64,000 bases of DNA, from NCBI GenBank assembly GCA_963575745.1, contig CAUYUJ010016482.1, forward strand, positions 781,543 through 845,542, read 5' to 3'. The number at the start of each line of letters is the position of its first letter. Positions within the stretch are counted from its first letter, which is position 1. The DNA is from Prorocentrum cordatum. Taxonomy: Eukaryota > Sar > Dinophyceae > Prorocentrales > Prorocentraceae. The notes under the pieces were generated by a model. The model was not told where the DNA came from, searched no databases, and saw only the letters and a list, made by a program, of their open reading frames with translations. A program made the position numbers and the translations under genes. Positions 51,802 to 63,187 of this stretch are shown here, one piece after another.

Positions 51802-51802
51802 G
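51760..51802. repeat. (GACCAC)n
   Basis: About seven hexamer copies. It starts in GTCGACGACGACC. Confidence 0.93.
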
Positions 51803-52559
51803 GCGAGTCGGCCTCCCTCCTCCAGTCGGCGTCTAACAGAGGGCGTGGTTACGCCGGGGTGTGGTTTGCGATCGGCGCCGTTGGGGCTTGGAGCCCAGAC
51901 GCCCCCGAGTCATGACCAGAAATCCTTCCGGGGGGATGTAGCAAAAATCACGACTGCAGGGTTTTTGCCATTTTCGGCCTCCAGGGGCCCTCTCAGGGCC
52001 TCGGGGCCGTCAGCAAGACGACTCAGGATGAAAAGCGGGTCCCATGGAATGGGTCGAGATCTCTTGGGGTCGACGTTATGAGCGGTCCAGGCTTCGCGAC
52101 AGGGCCCTGGGCAACGCGGGTTTATGTTGACCCGGGGAAGTGCGTCCTCGACAGGGGGTTGCTCGCGAGGGCGCGAAGGACAAAAGGATCCACGACTCCA
52201 GGATGGGGTCCGAGCAGATGGGGTTCGGAGGAGCCGATAAGTCGGCGATATGTGGGGCCCGATTCTCTCCACGCCGACGGCGCCGATGCGTCGCCGACGT
52301 CGCGGAAGCATCGCCGATACATCGGCGACGCATTTGAGGATACGGCGCGTTCCTTCGACCCCATCTGCTGGGACCTCATTTATGGGGCCTCCACGAAAGG
52401 CGAGTGTTTCTTTATTGCTTGGGGCATGACGGGCGTCATGGCCCCCGCCCTTCTCCCCCTTTGGTCCCCCCCCCTCCCCAGTGCGCTCTGGGCACTGCCG
52501 CCGTGCGCATCGGGATCCGCATAGGTGTCCGCATAGGAATCCGAATAGGAGTCTGGTGT

Positions 52560-52680
52560 CTGGTCCGCAGTCGTCGTCGTCGTCGTTGTCGTCGTCGTCC
52601 TCGTTCTCGTCTTCGTCCTCGTCGCTCGTCGCTCGTCGTTCGTCGCTCGTCGTTCATCGTCGTCGTTCGCGCGGACGCGG
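52560..52680. repeat. GTC/CTC degenerate repeat, direct copy at 53.87 kb
   Basis: GTCGTCGTCG then CGCTCGTCGCTCGTCG, ending in TTCGCGCGGACGCGGCTG. The same order appears at 53868-53932. Confidence 0.8.
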
Positions 52681-52807
52681 CTGGAGCCTGTCTTTTCTTC
52701 ATGGCCGATGACCGCAATCATCTGGGGGGTAGGGGTGGAGGGTGCCGATGACGTCACGTTTCGCGCCAGTTGCGTTTGGAAATGCTTAGGAATGACCGAA
52801 AACGGGT

Positions 52808-53867
52808 AGCAGCAGCATGTAGGTGGCGATCTGCACCACAGCGCCTGTGCACACCACAGTGCCTGCGTGCACCTCAGCGCCTGTGTACACCACGCCGCAT
52901 ATGTACACAGCAGCCGCGTGCAACACAGCGCCAGTGCGTGCCCGCGGGCACCACAGCGCTTGTGTAAATTACAGCGCTTGCATACACCACATCACCCGTA
53001 TGCAACACAACACCAGTGTACACCACAATGTCTGCGTGCACAACAGCGCCTGTGTGCACCACAGCAACCTTGTGCAACATAGCACATTGTTGCTTATCTA
53101 AGTATGAAGGATTTGACAAAATGGAGCGCCAGTGGGCTCGACAGAAAAACATGGTTATATACAGGATTTGGTACGGGATCTTTTATGGAAAAACGATCGC
53201 CGCTGGAATCTACGAGTCCTCCCGAGTCCGCCCGCATCGTCCTAACTCCTCCCGTCTGCGTCCAGGACGCTCCAGCAAAATTGGCCGTCCGAGAACCAAG
53301 TTGGTTGATTCAATTGACCATTCTGCGGCGCATGCTGCGATGTGAACTGTAGCGCCGACCCGCGCGACAGGGGGGAAAGGTGAGGGAGGAGGAAAAGCAG
53401 GAAGAGGAGGAGGAGGTGGAGGTGGCGGAGGAGGGAAGAGAGAGGAACGTCGCATTCTATTATCAACACTTCTTTGGCGTGGCGTTTAGCTGTCCGCAGC
53501 ATATCCTCACCGACATGCTCCTTCTACCTGTCCTGTGCACGCAGGCGTTGTGGTGTACACCAGCCTTGCGTTGCACGCGGATGCTGTGGTGTAGACAGGC
53601 GTTGTAGTGTGCACAGGCGCTGCGGTGCACGCAAGCACCGTGGTGTACAAGGCGCTGTGTTTTGCAAATGTTTGCTGCGGTGTACACATTCGCTGTGGTT
53701 TACACCGGCGCTGTGGTGCACGCAAGCACTGTGGTGTACATTGGCGCTGCGTTGCACACGGCCGTTGCGGTGTACGCAGGCGGTGTGGTTTATACGCGCG
53801 TTGTGGTGCGCGCGAGCACTGTGGTGTACACATTCGCTGTGGGGCAGATCGCCACCTACATGCTGCT
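52808..53867. mobile_element. ~1-kb foldback made of inverted minisatellite arms
   Basis: Left arm 52808-~53090 is an array of CACCACAGCGCCTGTGTACA-type 20-21-bp units. The right arm ~53541-53867 is the same array in reverse complement. The outer ends match perfectly (GCATGTAGGTGGCGATCTGC against its complement at 53844-53863). The ~450-bp centre (53.09-53.54 kb) has unique sequence plus a GGA patch; no transposase is seen. Confidence 0.85.
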
Positions 53868-54309
53868 TTCGTCGTCGTCGTCGTCGCTCGTCGCTCTTCG
53901 CTCATCGTCGTCGTGCGCGCGGACGCGGCTGTGGTGCCGGAGCCACACGGCGGGGGGGAGCATTACGTCATACCCCCCCCGACCCCTCCCCCTCCATGAC
54001 GCCCAGCATCGCCGAAAATCAGCAACCTTTCTCAATGGGGGATTGGGAATTGAGGCGGGGTGCGGAATTTGCTGCGTGTAGCTTGTTTTGGCCCCGCCGC
54101 CGTACGCCTAACTTCTCCCCGATGTGCTGTTTTTGTTGGCGCCAGGAGGCGCCGGGAAACTCAGTTGCACGAGCTGATTCGCAAATCCACCCTTTCGCTA
54201 TTCGTCTTGTTCGTTCCGAGGAGCATGTGATCGGGGTCCTGTTGCTGATCTGTCATCGATGTATCGCCGATACATGGTCGATGGTTTCCCCACTTCAGTG
54301 GTGTCACGA

Positions 54310-54485
54310 TGGCTGTAGAGTATGGTCGTACCGAGGTATAAGATCGAGGTCGGTTTTGGGAGGGTGCCTCATGTTCTTCGTGTTTGTCGGATGTTATTGT
54401 GCATCGTGGGGAGGGCACCTTTGAATGTTCCGGCGTTTATGGCCGGCGGAGGTTCCCGTGTTCTTGTAGGACGTGGACCAGACAA
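54310..54485 (+). repeat. Dispersed repeat family C, copy 3
   Basis: GATCGAGGTCGGTTTTGGGA, TTCTTCGTGTTTGTCGGATG, TTGTGCATCGTGGGGAGGG and GGCCGGCGGAGGTTCC in the same order as at 33.68 and 45.43 kb. Confidence 0.82.
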
Positions 54486-54834
54486 CAAAAAGGCGACGGA
54501 ACCGGCAAGAGAACGGCGAGACGGAGCCGGTAGCAAAAAAGCGGCCCTGTCGTTTCCAGGGCCCGCAGAGGTCCGGCTGTATCTCGCCCCTGTCGCAATG
54601 GCAGCACGATGACTCGGATTGGGCTAGGACATCCGTTCCAGAGCGTCCCGGAACGCTCTCAGAGCGCTCCGGAACGCTCCAGGAGGGACTTATCTTCGTC
54701 CTGGAGAAGCCCGCCGCGCCCGAGACATCATCCAGAGCCGCCAGATCTCAGAGAGTCTCGATGCATCATCACCCAATGTTATCCTCGTCTCGGTAGCAAG
54801 TCATGGGAGCCTGGTGTACCCTTTCAATTCCGTG

Positions 54835-54963
54835 TTTAGCGTCGGTTAGCGTCGATTAGCGTCTGGGGGTCGATGAGAGAACGCCGATTCAGCGTCAGTT
54901 AGCGTCGGTTAGCGTCGATTTAGCGTCGATTAGCGTCGACTAGAGTCGATTAGCGTCGATTCG
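54835..54963. repeat. TTAGCGTCGA 10-11-bp tandem repeats
   Basis: About 12 degenerate copies of GTCGATTAGC / GTCGGTTAGC. Confidence 0.93.
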
Positions 54964-55417
54964 CAAGAGCCGACAAGATGGTATGGGAGGCTCCCATGAG
55001 TTGCCACCGATCCCAGCCTCGTCGTGCGATGACTGTCGAGCACCTCGGCCAGTGGCGCCCCCCCCCCCCGGTGGTGGGGGGGCCGGCGGCTTCTGGACGG
55101 GCGACATGGCGCAGGGCTTCTTCCTCGGTTTCTGGGAGAACGGCGCCGCGCTCCTCCCATCCCTCCCTCCCATCCCCCCCATCCCTGCACCTTCACTCGC
55201 TCCCTCCCATCCCTCTCCCCCTCCCCCTCCCCCTCTACAATTACCCAATATGAATACTACTCTCCCTCTTCCCCTGATGACGTCTTCGGAATATTCGCCC
55301 CCCCCCCCCCCCCCCCGCGTATTGTTTTTTTACACAGGATTCCCCGGAGTTGGGTTTTCGCCTGCATTTTTTCAAAATGCTGCTCTCGCTGAGGCGCCGG
55401 CCTCATTTTCGGGCCCC

Positions 55418-55572
55418 GCTCGTTCCGAATCGTGCTCCCGCTGCAGCGCTGGCCTCATTTCCGTGCTTCCGCTCGTTCCGAATCGTGCTCCCGCTGCAGC
55501 GCTGGCCTCATTTCCGCGCTTCCGCTCGTTCCGAATCGTGCTCCCGCTGCAGCGCTGGCGTCATTTCCCGTG
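55418..55572. repeat. 53-bp tandem repeat, three copies
   Basis: Starts at 55418, 55471 and 55524 with GCTCGTTCCGAATCGTGCTC. In the + frame it reads PLVPNRAPAAALASF repeats; no evidence of translation. Confidence 0.93.
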
Positions 55573-55574
55573 CC

Positions 55575-55870
55575 ATGCCACGGCATGCAATGCAATGCTA
55601 GGTTGCGTTCCGCTGCGCGATGCCATGTTTTCAGCTGAAGCTGTGATATGCAGTGCTTAAGTGCCACGTCGTGCTGTGCCATGCTACGCTTTGATCTTCA
55701 ACGCCATGCTATGCAATGTTATGTTCGGGGCCGCTGTGCGATGCCATGCTTTGCGTTGCAAGGCTTTCTGATGCAATTCTTCACTACGCCACGCCACGCC
55801 ATGCTGTGACATACTACGCTTTGCGGTGCTCTTCTACGCCATGCCATGCCGTGTTCTACAATGCATCGCG
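55575..55870. repeat. Degenerate ATGCCATGC / CTACGCT repeats
   Basis: Dense irregular repetition of CCATGC, ATGCAATG, TGCGATGCC and TACGCTTTG. Same texture as 6430-6625. Confidence 0.75.
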
Positions 55871-56127
55871 TACCCTTTCGGGATCATCGCCCTGTTTGAC
55901 ATCCGACTGTGCGAGTAGAGAGGGGATCTGCGCCATGGTAAGGGATGGGAGGGAGGGGTCGGATGTCAGATATGACGCGAGCCCACCTAGCTTGCCTTCT
56001 CCCCTCCCATCCTCCCCTCCCCTTCTTCCTTCCTTCTCCCCATCCCTCCTCACTCCTCCCGGCCGGCCTCGCACCGCGCACGGACGGGCGACGGGGCGCG
56101 ACGCGCGCCCCCCCACCCTAAGACGTC

Positions 56128-56240
56128 CCCAAAGACGTCCTCCCCCTCTCCCCCTCCCCCCAAGCCGCCCCAAAGACGTCCTCCCCAAAGACGTCCTCCC
56201 CAAAGACGTCCTCCCCAAAGACGTCCCCCCCCAAGCCGCC
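56128..56240. repeat. 15-bp repeat CCAAAGACGTCCTCC
   Basis: Five to six copies, mostly contiguous at 56170-56235. Confidence 0.92.
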
Positions 56241-56384
56241 GTCCGGCCTCAGGCTTTGGGCGCTGCTACCAGGTAGCAGCGAGCCCGAGCAGGGACAGCT
56301 GCCGCACGTGCCGGCCCTCATTTTCGCGCGCGCCCCTAGACGCGCGCACTGGGCCGACGGGCTCTTTTTGTTTCCCCCTTCCCC

Positions 56385-56665
56385 CCCATGTTTTTTTGTC
56401 CCCCCTGGTGTGTCGGCGTGGTGGGGTGGAGTTTTTTTTTCCCCTGGGGGGGTGTATTGAAAAACAATCCCATCAGAGTCTTGTTTTTCCCCCCCCCCGG
56501 GTCGTTTTTTTTTCCCCCCCCGGGGGGGGGGCGGTCCGGGATGCCTTTGTTTCCCCCCCGGGGTCGTTTTTTTGTTGCCCCCAGCGCCTTTGGCGGGCCC
56601 CTAGATCATTTGTTGTTCCCCCCCCATGTCTTTTTTTATTATCCCCCCCCCCCGGGGGGGAGAGA
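56385..56665. repeat. T-run/C-run/G-run alternations
   Basis: Repeated blocks of GTCGTTTTTTTTTCCCCCCC followed by GGGGGG. The inverse texture (GGGGGGAAACAACAA) is at 60.05-60.25 kb. Confidence 0.8.
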
Positions 56666-56819
56666 GGGTGCGGGGCAGCAAGGGGGCCCAGGGGTGGGAG
56701 GGGGACGGGAGGGGGGCCAGAGAGGTCTGGGAGGGGGTCTGGGATGATGATGCTGTTGCTGCTGATGCTTCTGATGCTGATGCGGGTACTGATGGTGATG
56801 ATATTTATGATGCTGATGC

Positions 56820-58940
56820 TGCTGACCCTAACGGGCGGGTCGGGTCGGGCGGGCGGGGCATTAAAGTGTGGTGCGTAATCGCGTTGGAACGCGAGAACAC
56901 TAACGGGCGGGACGGGTCGGATCGGGTCAGGCGGGCGGACCTTAGCGGGCGGGTCGTGTCTGGCGGGCGCGACATTGAAATGTGGTGCATAATCGTGTTG
57001 GCACGCGATAAACCTGACGAGCGGGTCGGGTCGGTTCGGGGCTGCTTGTACGAGCCCCAGCGAGCGGGGCGTATCGAGCGGGCAGAACATTCAAATGTGG
57101 TGCATTATGAGTTGGCAAGCGCGAGCCCTAACGGGCGGGTCGGGTCGGGCTGGCGGGACACTGAGTTGCTGTGCGTCTTCGAGCTGACACGAGAAAGCCC
57201 TAATGGGCGGGTCGGGTCGGGTCGGGTGGGCGGGACATTGCAAGCTTGGTGCGTGCTCTAGCTGACACGCGAGAGCCCTAACTGCCGGGTCAGGCCGGGT
57301 CGGGCGGGCGGACTCTAACGGGCGGGTCGGGTCGGGTCGAGTCGGGCGGACAGGCCCTAACGGGCAGGTCGGGTCGTGTCGGGCGGGCGGACCCTAACGG
57401 GCGGGTCGGGTCGGGTCGGGCGGGCGGACCCTCACGGGCGGGTCGGGTCGGGCGCACCATAACGGGCGGGTCGGATCGGACGGGCGGGACATTCAAGTGT
57501 GGTGGATAATCAGGGTGCCACGCGAGAGCCCTAACGGGCGGGTCGGGTCGGGCCGGCCGGGCGGACCTTAACGCGCGGGTCGGGTCGGGCGGGCGGCGGG
57601 CGGGGCATTAAAGTGCGGTGCGTAATCGTGCTGGAACGCGAGAACCGTAACGGGCGGGACCGGTCGGATCGGGTCGGGCAGGCGGACCCTAACGGGCGGG
57701 TCGGGTCGGGCGGGCGGGACATTGAAATGTGGTGCATAATCGAGTTGGCACGCGAAAGATCTGACGAGCGGGTCGGGCCGGGTTGGGCGGACCGTAACAG
57801 ACGGGTCGGATCGGGCGGGCAGAACATTCAAATGTTGTGCGCTACAAGTTGGCAAGCGAGAGCCCTAACGGGCGGGTCGGGTCGGGCGCACGGACCCTAA
57901 CGGGCGGGTCGGGTCGGGTCGGGCGGGCGGGCCCTAACAGGCGGGTCGGGTCGAGCGGGCGGGACATTGAAGTGTAATGCGTCATCGATTTGGCACGCGA
58001 GAGCCTTGACGGGCGTGACGGGTCGGGTCGGGCGGGCGGGACATTGAAAGTTAGGTGCGCTGTCTAGCTGACACGCGAGAGCCCTAACTGGCGGGTCGGG
58101 CCGGGTCGGGCGGGCGGACCCTAACGGGCGGGTCGGGTCGGGTCGGGTCGGGTCGGGTCGGTAACGGGCGGGTCGGGTCGGGTCGGTCGGACGGAGCTAA
58201 CGTGCGGGTCGGGTCGGGCGGGCGGGACATTCAAGCGTGGTGGATCATCCGGTTGTCACGCGAGAACCTTGACGGATGTGTCGGGTCGGGTCGGGCGGGC
58301 GGACCCTGAGTGCGGGTCGGGTCGGGCGGGCGGGGCATTAAAGTGTGGTGCATAATCGCGTTTGACAGCGAGAACACTAACGGGCGGGAGGGGTCTGATC
58401 GGTTCGGGCGGGCGGACCCTAACGGGCGGGTCGGGTCGGGCGGGCGGGACATTGAAATGTGGTGCATAATCGTGTTGGCACGCGAGATACCTGACGAGCG
58501 GGTCGGGTCGGGTCGGGTCGGGTTGGGTGGGCCCTAGCGGGCGGGGCGTATCGGGCGGGCATAACATTCAAATGTGGTGCATTACGAGTTGGCAAGCGAG
58601 AGCCCTAACGGGCGGGTCGGGTCGGGTGGGCGGACCCTAACGGGCGGGTCGGGTCGGGTCGGGTGGGCGGACCCTGACGGACGGGTCGGGTCGGGCGGGC
58701 GGGACATTGAAGTGTAATGCGTCATCGACTTGGCACGCGAGAGCCTTGACGGGCGTGTCGGGTGGGGTCGGGAAGTCGGGACATTAGAGTGTGATGCGTC
58801 ATCGAGTTGGCAAGCGAGAGCCTTAACGGGTGGGTCGGGCTGGGCCGGGTCGGGCGAGCGGGCCCTAACGGGCGGGTCGGGTCGGGTCGTGCGGGCAGAC
58901 CCTAACGGGCGGGTCGGGTCGGGCGGGCGGGATGGGATGC
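56820..58940. repeat. Higher-order satellite based on CCCTAACGGGCGGGTCGGG
   Basis: Basic ~30-bp units of CCCTAACGGGCGGGTCGGG plus GTCGGGCGGGCGGA, interspersed with ~45-bp spacers such as GACATTGAAATGTGGTGCAT. The spacer GGCATTAAAGTGTGGTGCGT occurs at 56857, 57604 and 58334, so the whole is arranged in ~740-bp higher-order units (offsets 747 and 730). Confidence 0.93.
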
Positions 58941-59159
58941 TGTTTTCGAGGCGGAGTCCGTTGAATATTGGGTGTGGTCCCGCGCGGGGATCCAACGCGC
59001 GAGTGGGGATTATCAGTATCATTTCACCCATCATCATTATTCGGATCATTATCATCAGCATCATCATTTTCAGTGTCGTTGTCATCCTCCTTTTTACCAT
59101 CAGCATCTTAAGAGAGAAGAAGGAGAACGATGAGTATAAAGAGGCTCCCTGCAGGTGTG

Positions 59160-59245
59160 GAGGCCCTTGCCAGGCCCCGGGGCCGTCCACAAACGATTCG
59201 GAATGCTAAGTCGGCCCAGGGGAAAACGGTCAGGACTTCCAGGGG
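59160..59245. repeat. Family F single-arm copy
   Basis: CAGGCCCCGGGGCCGTCCA then ACGATTCGGAATGCTAAGTC, matching the right arm of the foldback at 45.66-46.12 kb. Confidence 0.6.
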
Positions 59246-60415
59246 CCACTCTTCGGTACAAAAAAGAAGAACACACATTACATTTCACGTCTGAGTGCGG
59301 TCGGCGTTGGAAAGATAACGTGCGATGTGGCACCGCTTGTCCGCTTATTGAACGCTGTCCCCCACCTTGGGGATGGCGTGCGCAGACGAGGCCGTGACAG
59401 GGGGATAGCATTAGCAGAAAGGGGCCCCCGCGTGGAGGATCGCATCGCAGGGATAGCGTGCTTTTCGGAGATCGATGTTGCACGCTATCTTTCCAACGCC
59501 AACCGTAAACCTAAACTTTCAGAGGGCCGCGCTGAGGAGTGTGGTCCAGCGCCAGTCCAGCGCCAATCCAAGAATTCGGCGTGGACCTCCGAACGTCTAT
59601 GTTTGTCCTTTCTGCAAGATGGTGTATACAACCCCCTGGCCTCCAGGAGGGCGTATACCCTCTCCTGCGACGTATGTTTTTTTGTTCCGTGGCGTCGTCC
59701 CCCGGGGATCTCGACCCCTTCCCTGGGGCCCAGTTTTCATGATGAGTAGCTTCTGACAATCCCGCGGCTGGGAGACGGCCCCCAGACGCCGAAAACGTAG
59801 AACAATTTTCGGTAGCGTTTTTTTGGCGGCGACGCTCGAATCTGAGGGTACATTCGGCGTGACCCCAATATACTAATACGTCGCCCCCCCAGGGGCGACG
59901 CGCGCGCCGAAAAATCTTCTAGTATGAGTTCCGTGGCGGGCTCTTGCTGGCCGTAGCGCAACGATGCTGTACAGGATGTCTGTACGCCTCCAAGGAAAAC
60001 AACGTAGGACTGGTATGTCCTTCTGCGCCCCAGGATTGAAGAGTCTTTTTTTCTCCTCCCCCTCACCCCCCCTCCCCCCCCCGCCCCGGGGGGAAACAAC
60101 AACAAGAACCATGGGGGGAAGGGAAAGAAACAAGATCTCGTCACCTCCCTCCAGGCACCAGGGGGGAAACACAAACTCAGGGGGGGAAATAAAACAGGCC
60201 CCCTTCAGGGAAAAACGAACGACACAGGGGAGGCACAACATACTTCCCCAGTACCGTGACCAGTCAGTCACAACCACGGTTTCTGCGAGTGCCAGAGGCA
60301 TCGAACTGTGTTGGCACAGGGGGGAGCGAACAGTGCGCAGCAGAGCGCAGCACCCTGATCAGAGCTGCTACACCAACGCACTTGTTGAGCAGCCGCCACA
60401 GTGCCAATAGAGTTA

Positions 60416-60564
60416 GGTCGGGCCTGTCCCCCTACAGGGGGATTTTGGGCGAAATAGAAAAACAGTGCAACACATCCATAACGATCAACAGTATTCAACA
60501 CATCGTCCCCATATCATGTTTGACTATTTTCTGGTATTCCTCCTGTAGAGGGACAGGCCCGATT
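60416..60564. mobile_element. TIR element (MITE-like), copy 4
   Basis: The left end GGTCGGGCCTGTCCCCCTAC and the right end GTAGAGGGACAGGCCCGA are inverted repeats. ~149 bp, with internal TATTTTCTGGTATTCC similar to the other copies. It lies just upstream of the plus-strand retroelement, as copy 1 lies upstream of the minus-strand one. Confidence 0.85.
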
Positions 60565-60592
60565 TTACAATAGAGACGGGAAGCAGCCAGCT

Positions 60593-60838
60593 GACATGTT
60601 TGAATATCGTGATCTTTCTCGCAGGCTGAACATATCGCAGCATCAGCAGCAGCGTCCTCCTTGGCAGCAGCAGCAGCAGCAACATCAATCACCCCAGGCA
60701 AAGCAGTGTCGACATATAGTGATGTGGGAATGTCCAGCAAGTTACTGTGCGAACGCATGGGGAGCTAAAGCATGTAGACAGTGCCGCCCAAGCTGGGGGT
60801 ATGATCCAGCAGCATCAGCCCCAAGCAGCGGCGCATAG
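60593..60838 (+). pseudogene. Retroelement ORF1 zinc-finger remnant
   Basis: Gln-rich start, then WECPASYCANAWGAKACRQC followed by RPSWGYD: a C-x4-C...C-x2-C finger as in dinoflagellate ORF1 proteins, more clearly than in the minus-strand element. The frame ends at 60838; the following ORF1-like sequence is in other frames. Confidence 0.55.
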
Positions 60839-60999
60839 CAGAATATACGATCTCCTCGCACCCCCTCCCGATCGAGAGTTGCATCCAACACGAGGGGAGC
60901 TTCATCAATGCAGCCCGCCGCGACATCATGGCCGCCGTCTGACATCGAACAACAGCTTCAAATTATGCCTGCCAGCCCCAAGGGCCGCCATGGCGCAAA

Positions 61000-62064
61000 A
61001 TGCGGCAGGAACCACCGACCGATCCACAACAATTGGTAGATGTCAGACGCGCGTTCAATGATACGATGGATGGGTTGGAACGACAAATCAAATGTGCCAC
61101 GGCTCTGAATCTAGCCCCAGGCCAGATCAATGTGTTCAAAGAAGACTATTCAGTTTCTTTGTGCCAGATGATGCACCCCAGATCACCGCAGGTCAGAGTC
61201 TCCAAGCAGACCCAATGTGTCAGCAGGTGTCGACGCCGCCTCGCATATGTTCGCGCCAGATATACAGACCTGGAGATCGAGCTCGAAGCGGCGCACGCTC
61301 AGTGTGAATACCTACAGCAATAATCCACTGCAGCAGAAGAGCTTCTCAGACAGGTCGAAGACCTGCCCAAATAAGGTCGAGAACGACGTGAACCACCTGG
61401 ACCAAGAAGCGCGCTCGCATTCGATGAGGCTGGTGACGCCAACGTGGCCGATGATGCGGACGCAGCCCCGCTCAGACGAGGGCGACACCAGAGTGCGCCA
61501 CGCGCAGCCGAGCAGCCAGCACCGCCCCAGCAGCTCCATCAGCAGGTAGCACAGCCTGGAGGAGCCACCGCAGCTCCATCAGCAGAGGCCAGTGGTAGTG
61601 CTACACCGGTGGTGCTGGCAGCATTGTAGTCTCAGAAAACACTAATCATCGACGCAGTGAAGAAGTTTCAGGGGACTGCCAATCACCTGCAGCAGGGCAT
61701 CGTGCAGATCAGGACGCAGGACGTGGAGAACATCAAGTCAGCAGCCATCGACGCTGCCATCGCAACTTCCAGGACAGCCAAGGCCAACGTCACGACGCGA
61801 GCTGCAGAACAAGCTGCAGCAGGACGCGCCAGACTTCCAGCATCACTGCGAGCTGAGCTTCCATCTCATCGCGCATCGCCAGCCACGCCTGCAACGCAGC
61901 CGCCAGCGCAGACTCCAAGATCCACGCGCATTGGCGCGTGCTCGGCTCCCCCGAGGCGGCAGCATACAGGGGAATCGGGGGCGAAAGTGGTGGCGTACTG
62001 GGCACGGGCGCAGAGACTCCAGTCGCCCAGGACATCAGTAACTTCGAGCATGAGCGACCCCTGA
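61000..62064 (+). pseudogene. Retroelement ORF1 helical region, broken into several frames
   Basis: Pieces: 61000-61323 (RARYTDLEIELEAAHAQCEY), 61330-61629 (a frame with stops, GDANVADDADAAPLRRG), 61657-62064 (IVQIRTQDVENIKSAAIDA). All are Ala/Gln/Arg-rich and helical in character, with no catalytic motif. Read together they look like one protein interrupted by stops and frameshifts. Confidence 0.45.
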
Positions 62065-62479
62065 GTCACCCAGGACCCATGGGTCCGCAGGAGGCTGCAG
62101 CCCCCCCCCTGCGCCGCCAGCATCAGGGATCCCATGTTGCGCTAACCAATCCGTTTGATCGCGCAGAGCTGGGCTCACTCAGTGCTCGGCAGCGGCGGGC
62201 AATGGAGAATAGCCCAGGTTGTCATTCAGATCAACTCGCCCCGCCTCAGGGGGCGCAGCAGCGTGTTTCCCCCTTCCCGGCCCGCCCCGGGCACTCCTGA
62301 TATCCTTGTTATAGGTCCCGCGCGCGGCTTTGCCTGTTCCCCCCTTCCTACTCTCCGAGGCGCCAAGGAGCTCCTTGAGCGATTCTGGTGCCTGGAGTTG
62401 CCCCTGAATATATTATCTCTGGCGCCCTTCTCGCGTTCTGCAACGGTCAAAGGATTGGGGGATCTGCGTGAATACGACC

Positions 62480-62990
62480 CCACCAGAGAGTATACAAGCC
62501 ACGAGGTCTTTACTGACGCGACCTCAGGACACTTCAAACGCAACAACCAATGCTGTGCCCCAGCATGGGCCTTCTGTGCGCTGGCTATTCTGCAGCAGGA
62601 TGTGCACTGGCCGGTTACATGGCCCGGCCAGTCCCAAACGCCAAGGCATCGGACTCTCTCGCCCCACTCCGTTCGGAGATTGAAGCAGCCATCTGGGCAA
62701 TTACGCGGCGTCTCCAGTGCCTGGCCATTCTCGATGCGCAGCTGGCCCTGCGCAGGGACGTCGCACGAGTATTGCTAGGGGGATATGTTACAGGGGCCGA
62801 TTCACGACTCAAGCGCGCACTTGATAGCCCCCTGCGCATCTTCCGCGCGCGCGCAGCATATCGGGCGCCAGCGCGTCCATGGCCGCGCGGCGTAACCTTG
62901 GAGCGCATTCGTAGACACTCTGGCCAGGCGCTATGCCATGCAGCTCTTGCCACCGCTCTTCGAACCCAGCTGGCGATCTATAGTTTTGCC
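62480..62990 (+). pseudogene. RNase H-like domain with one frameshift
   Basis: The upstream frame reads EVFTDATSGHFKRNN, where TDAT holds a likely first catalytic Asp, and continues CAPAWAFCALAI. The sequence then continues in another frame: CALAGYMARPVPNAKASDSL, then LRSEIEAAIWAI, with a likely catalytic Glu. Spacing fits type I RNase H domains of non-LTR elements. The frame change is near 62570. It is followed by a TLERIRRHSGQALCHAALAT helix. Confidence 0.55.
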
Positions 62991-63187
62991 GGAGCTTCAC
63001 TGGACTGCGCCGCCGTGGGCGCGGACCGAATACTTTCGCTCTTCGTAGAGGGCGGCGTGGCCACCTACCGCTGGCGCGGCCATTTCCGCCCACCTACTGC
63101 CGACAACGACCATGCTCGCCATGCTACCTACAGCACCGCTCTGGAGGCCCTCAGAAGAAGCCCAAAATTCTTGGAGCTCCGGGTTGG

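Noticed and set aside
52820-53100. CRISPR-like regular repeats
   Set aside because: Units are contiguous 20-21-bp minisatellite copies without unique spacers, in a eukaryotic genome.
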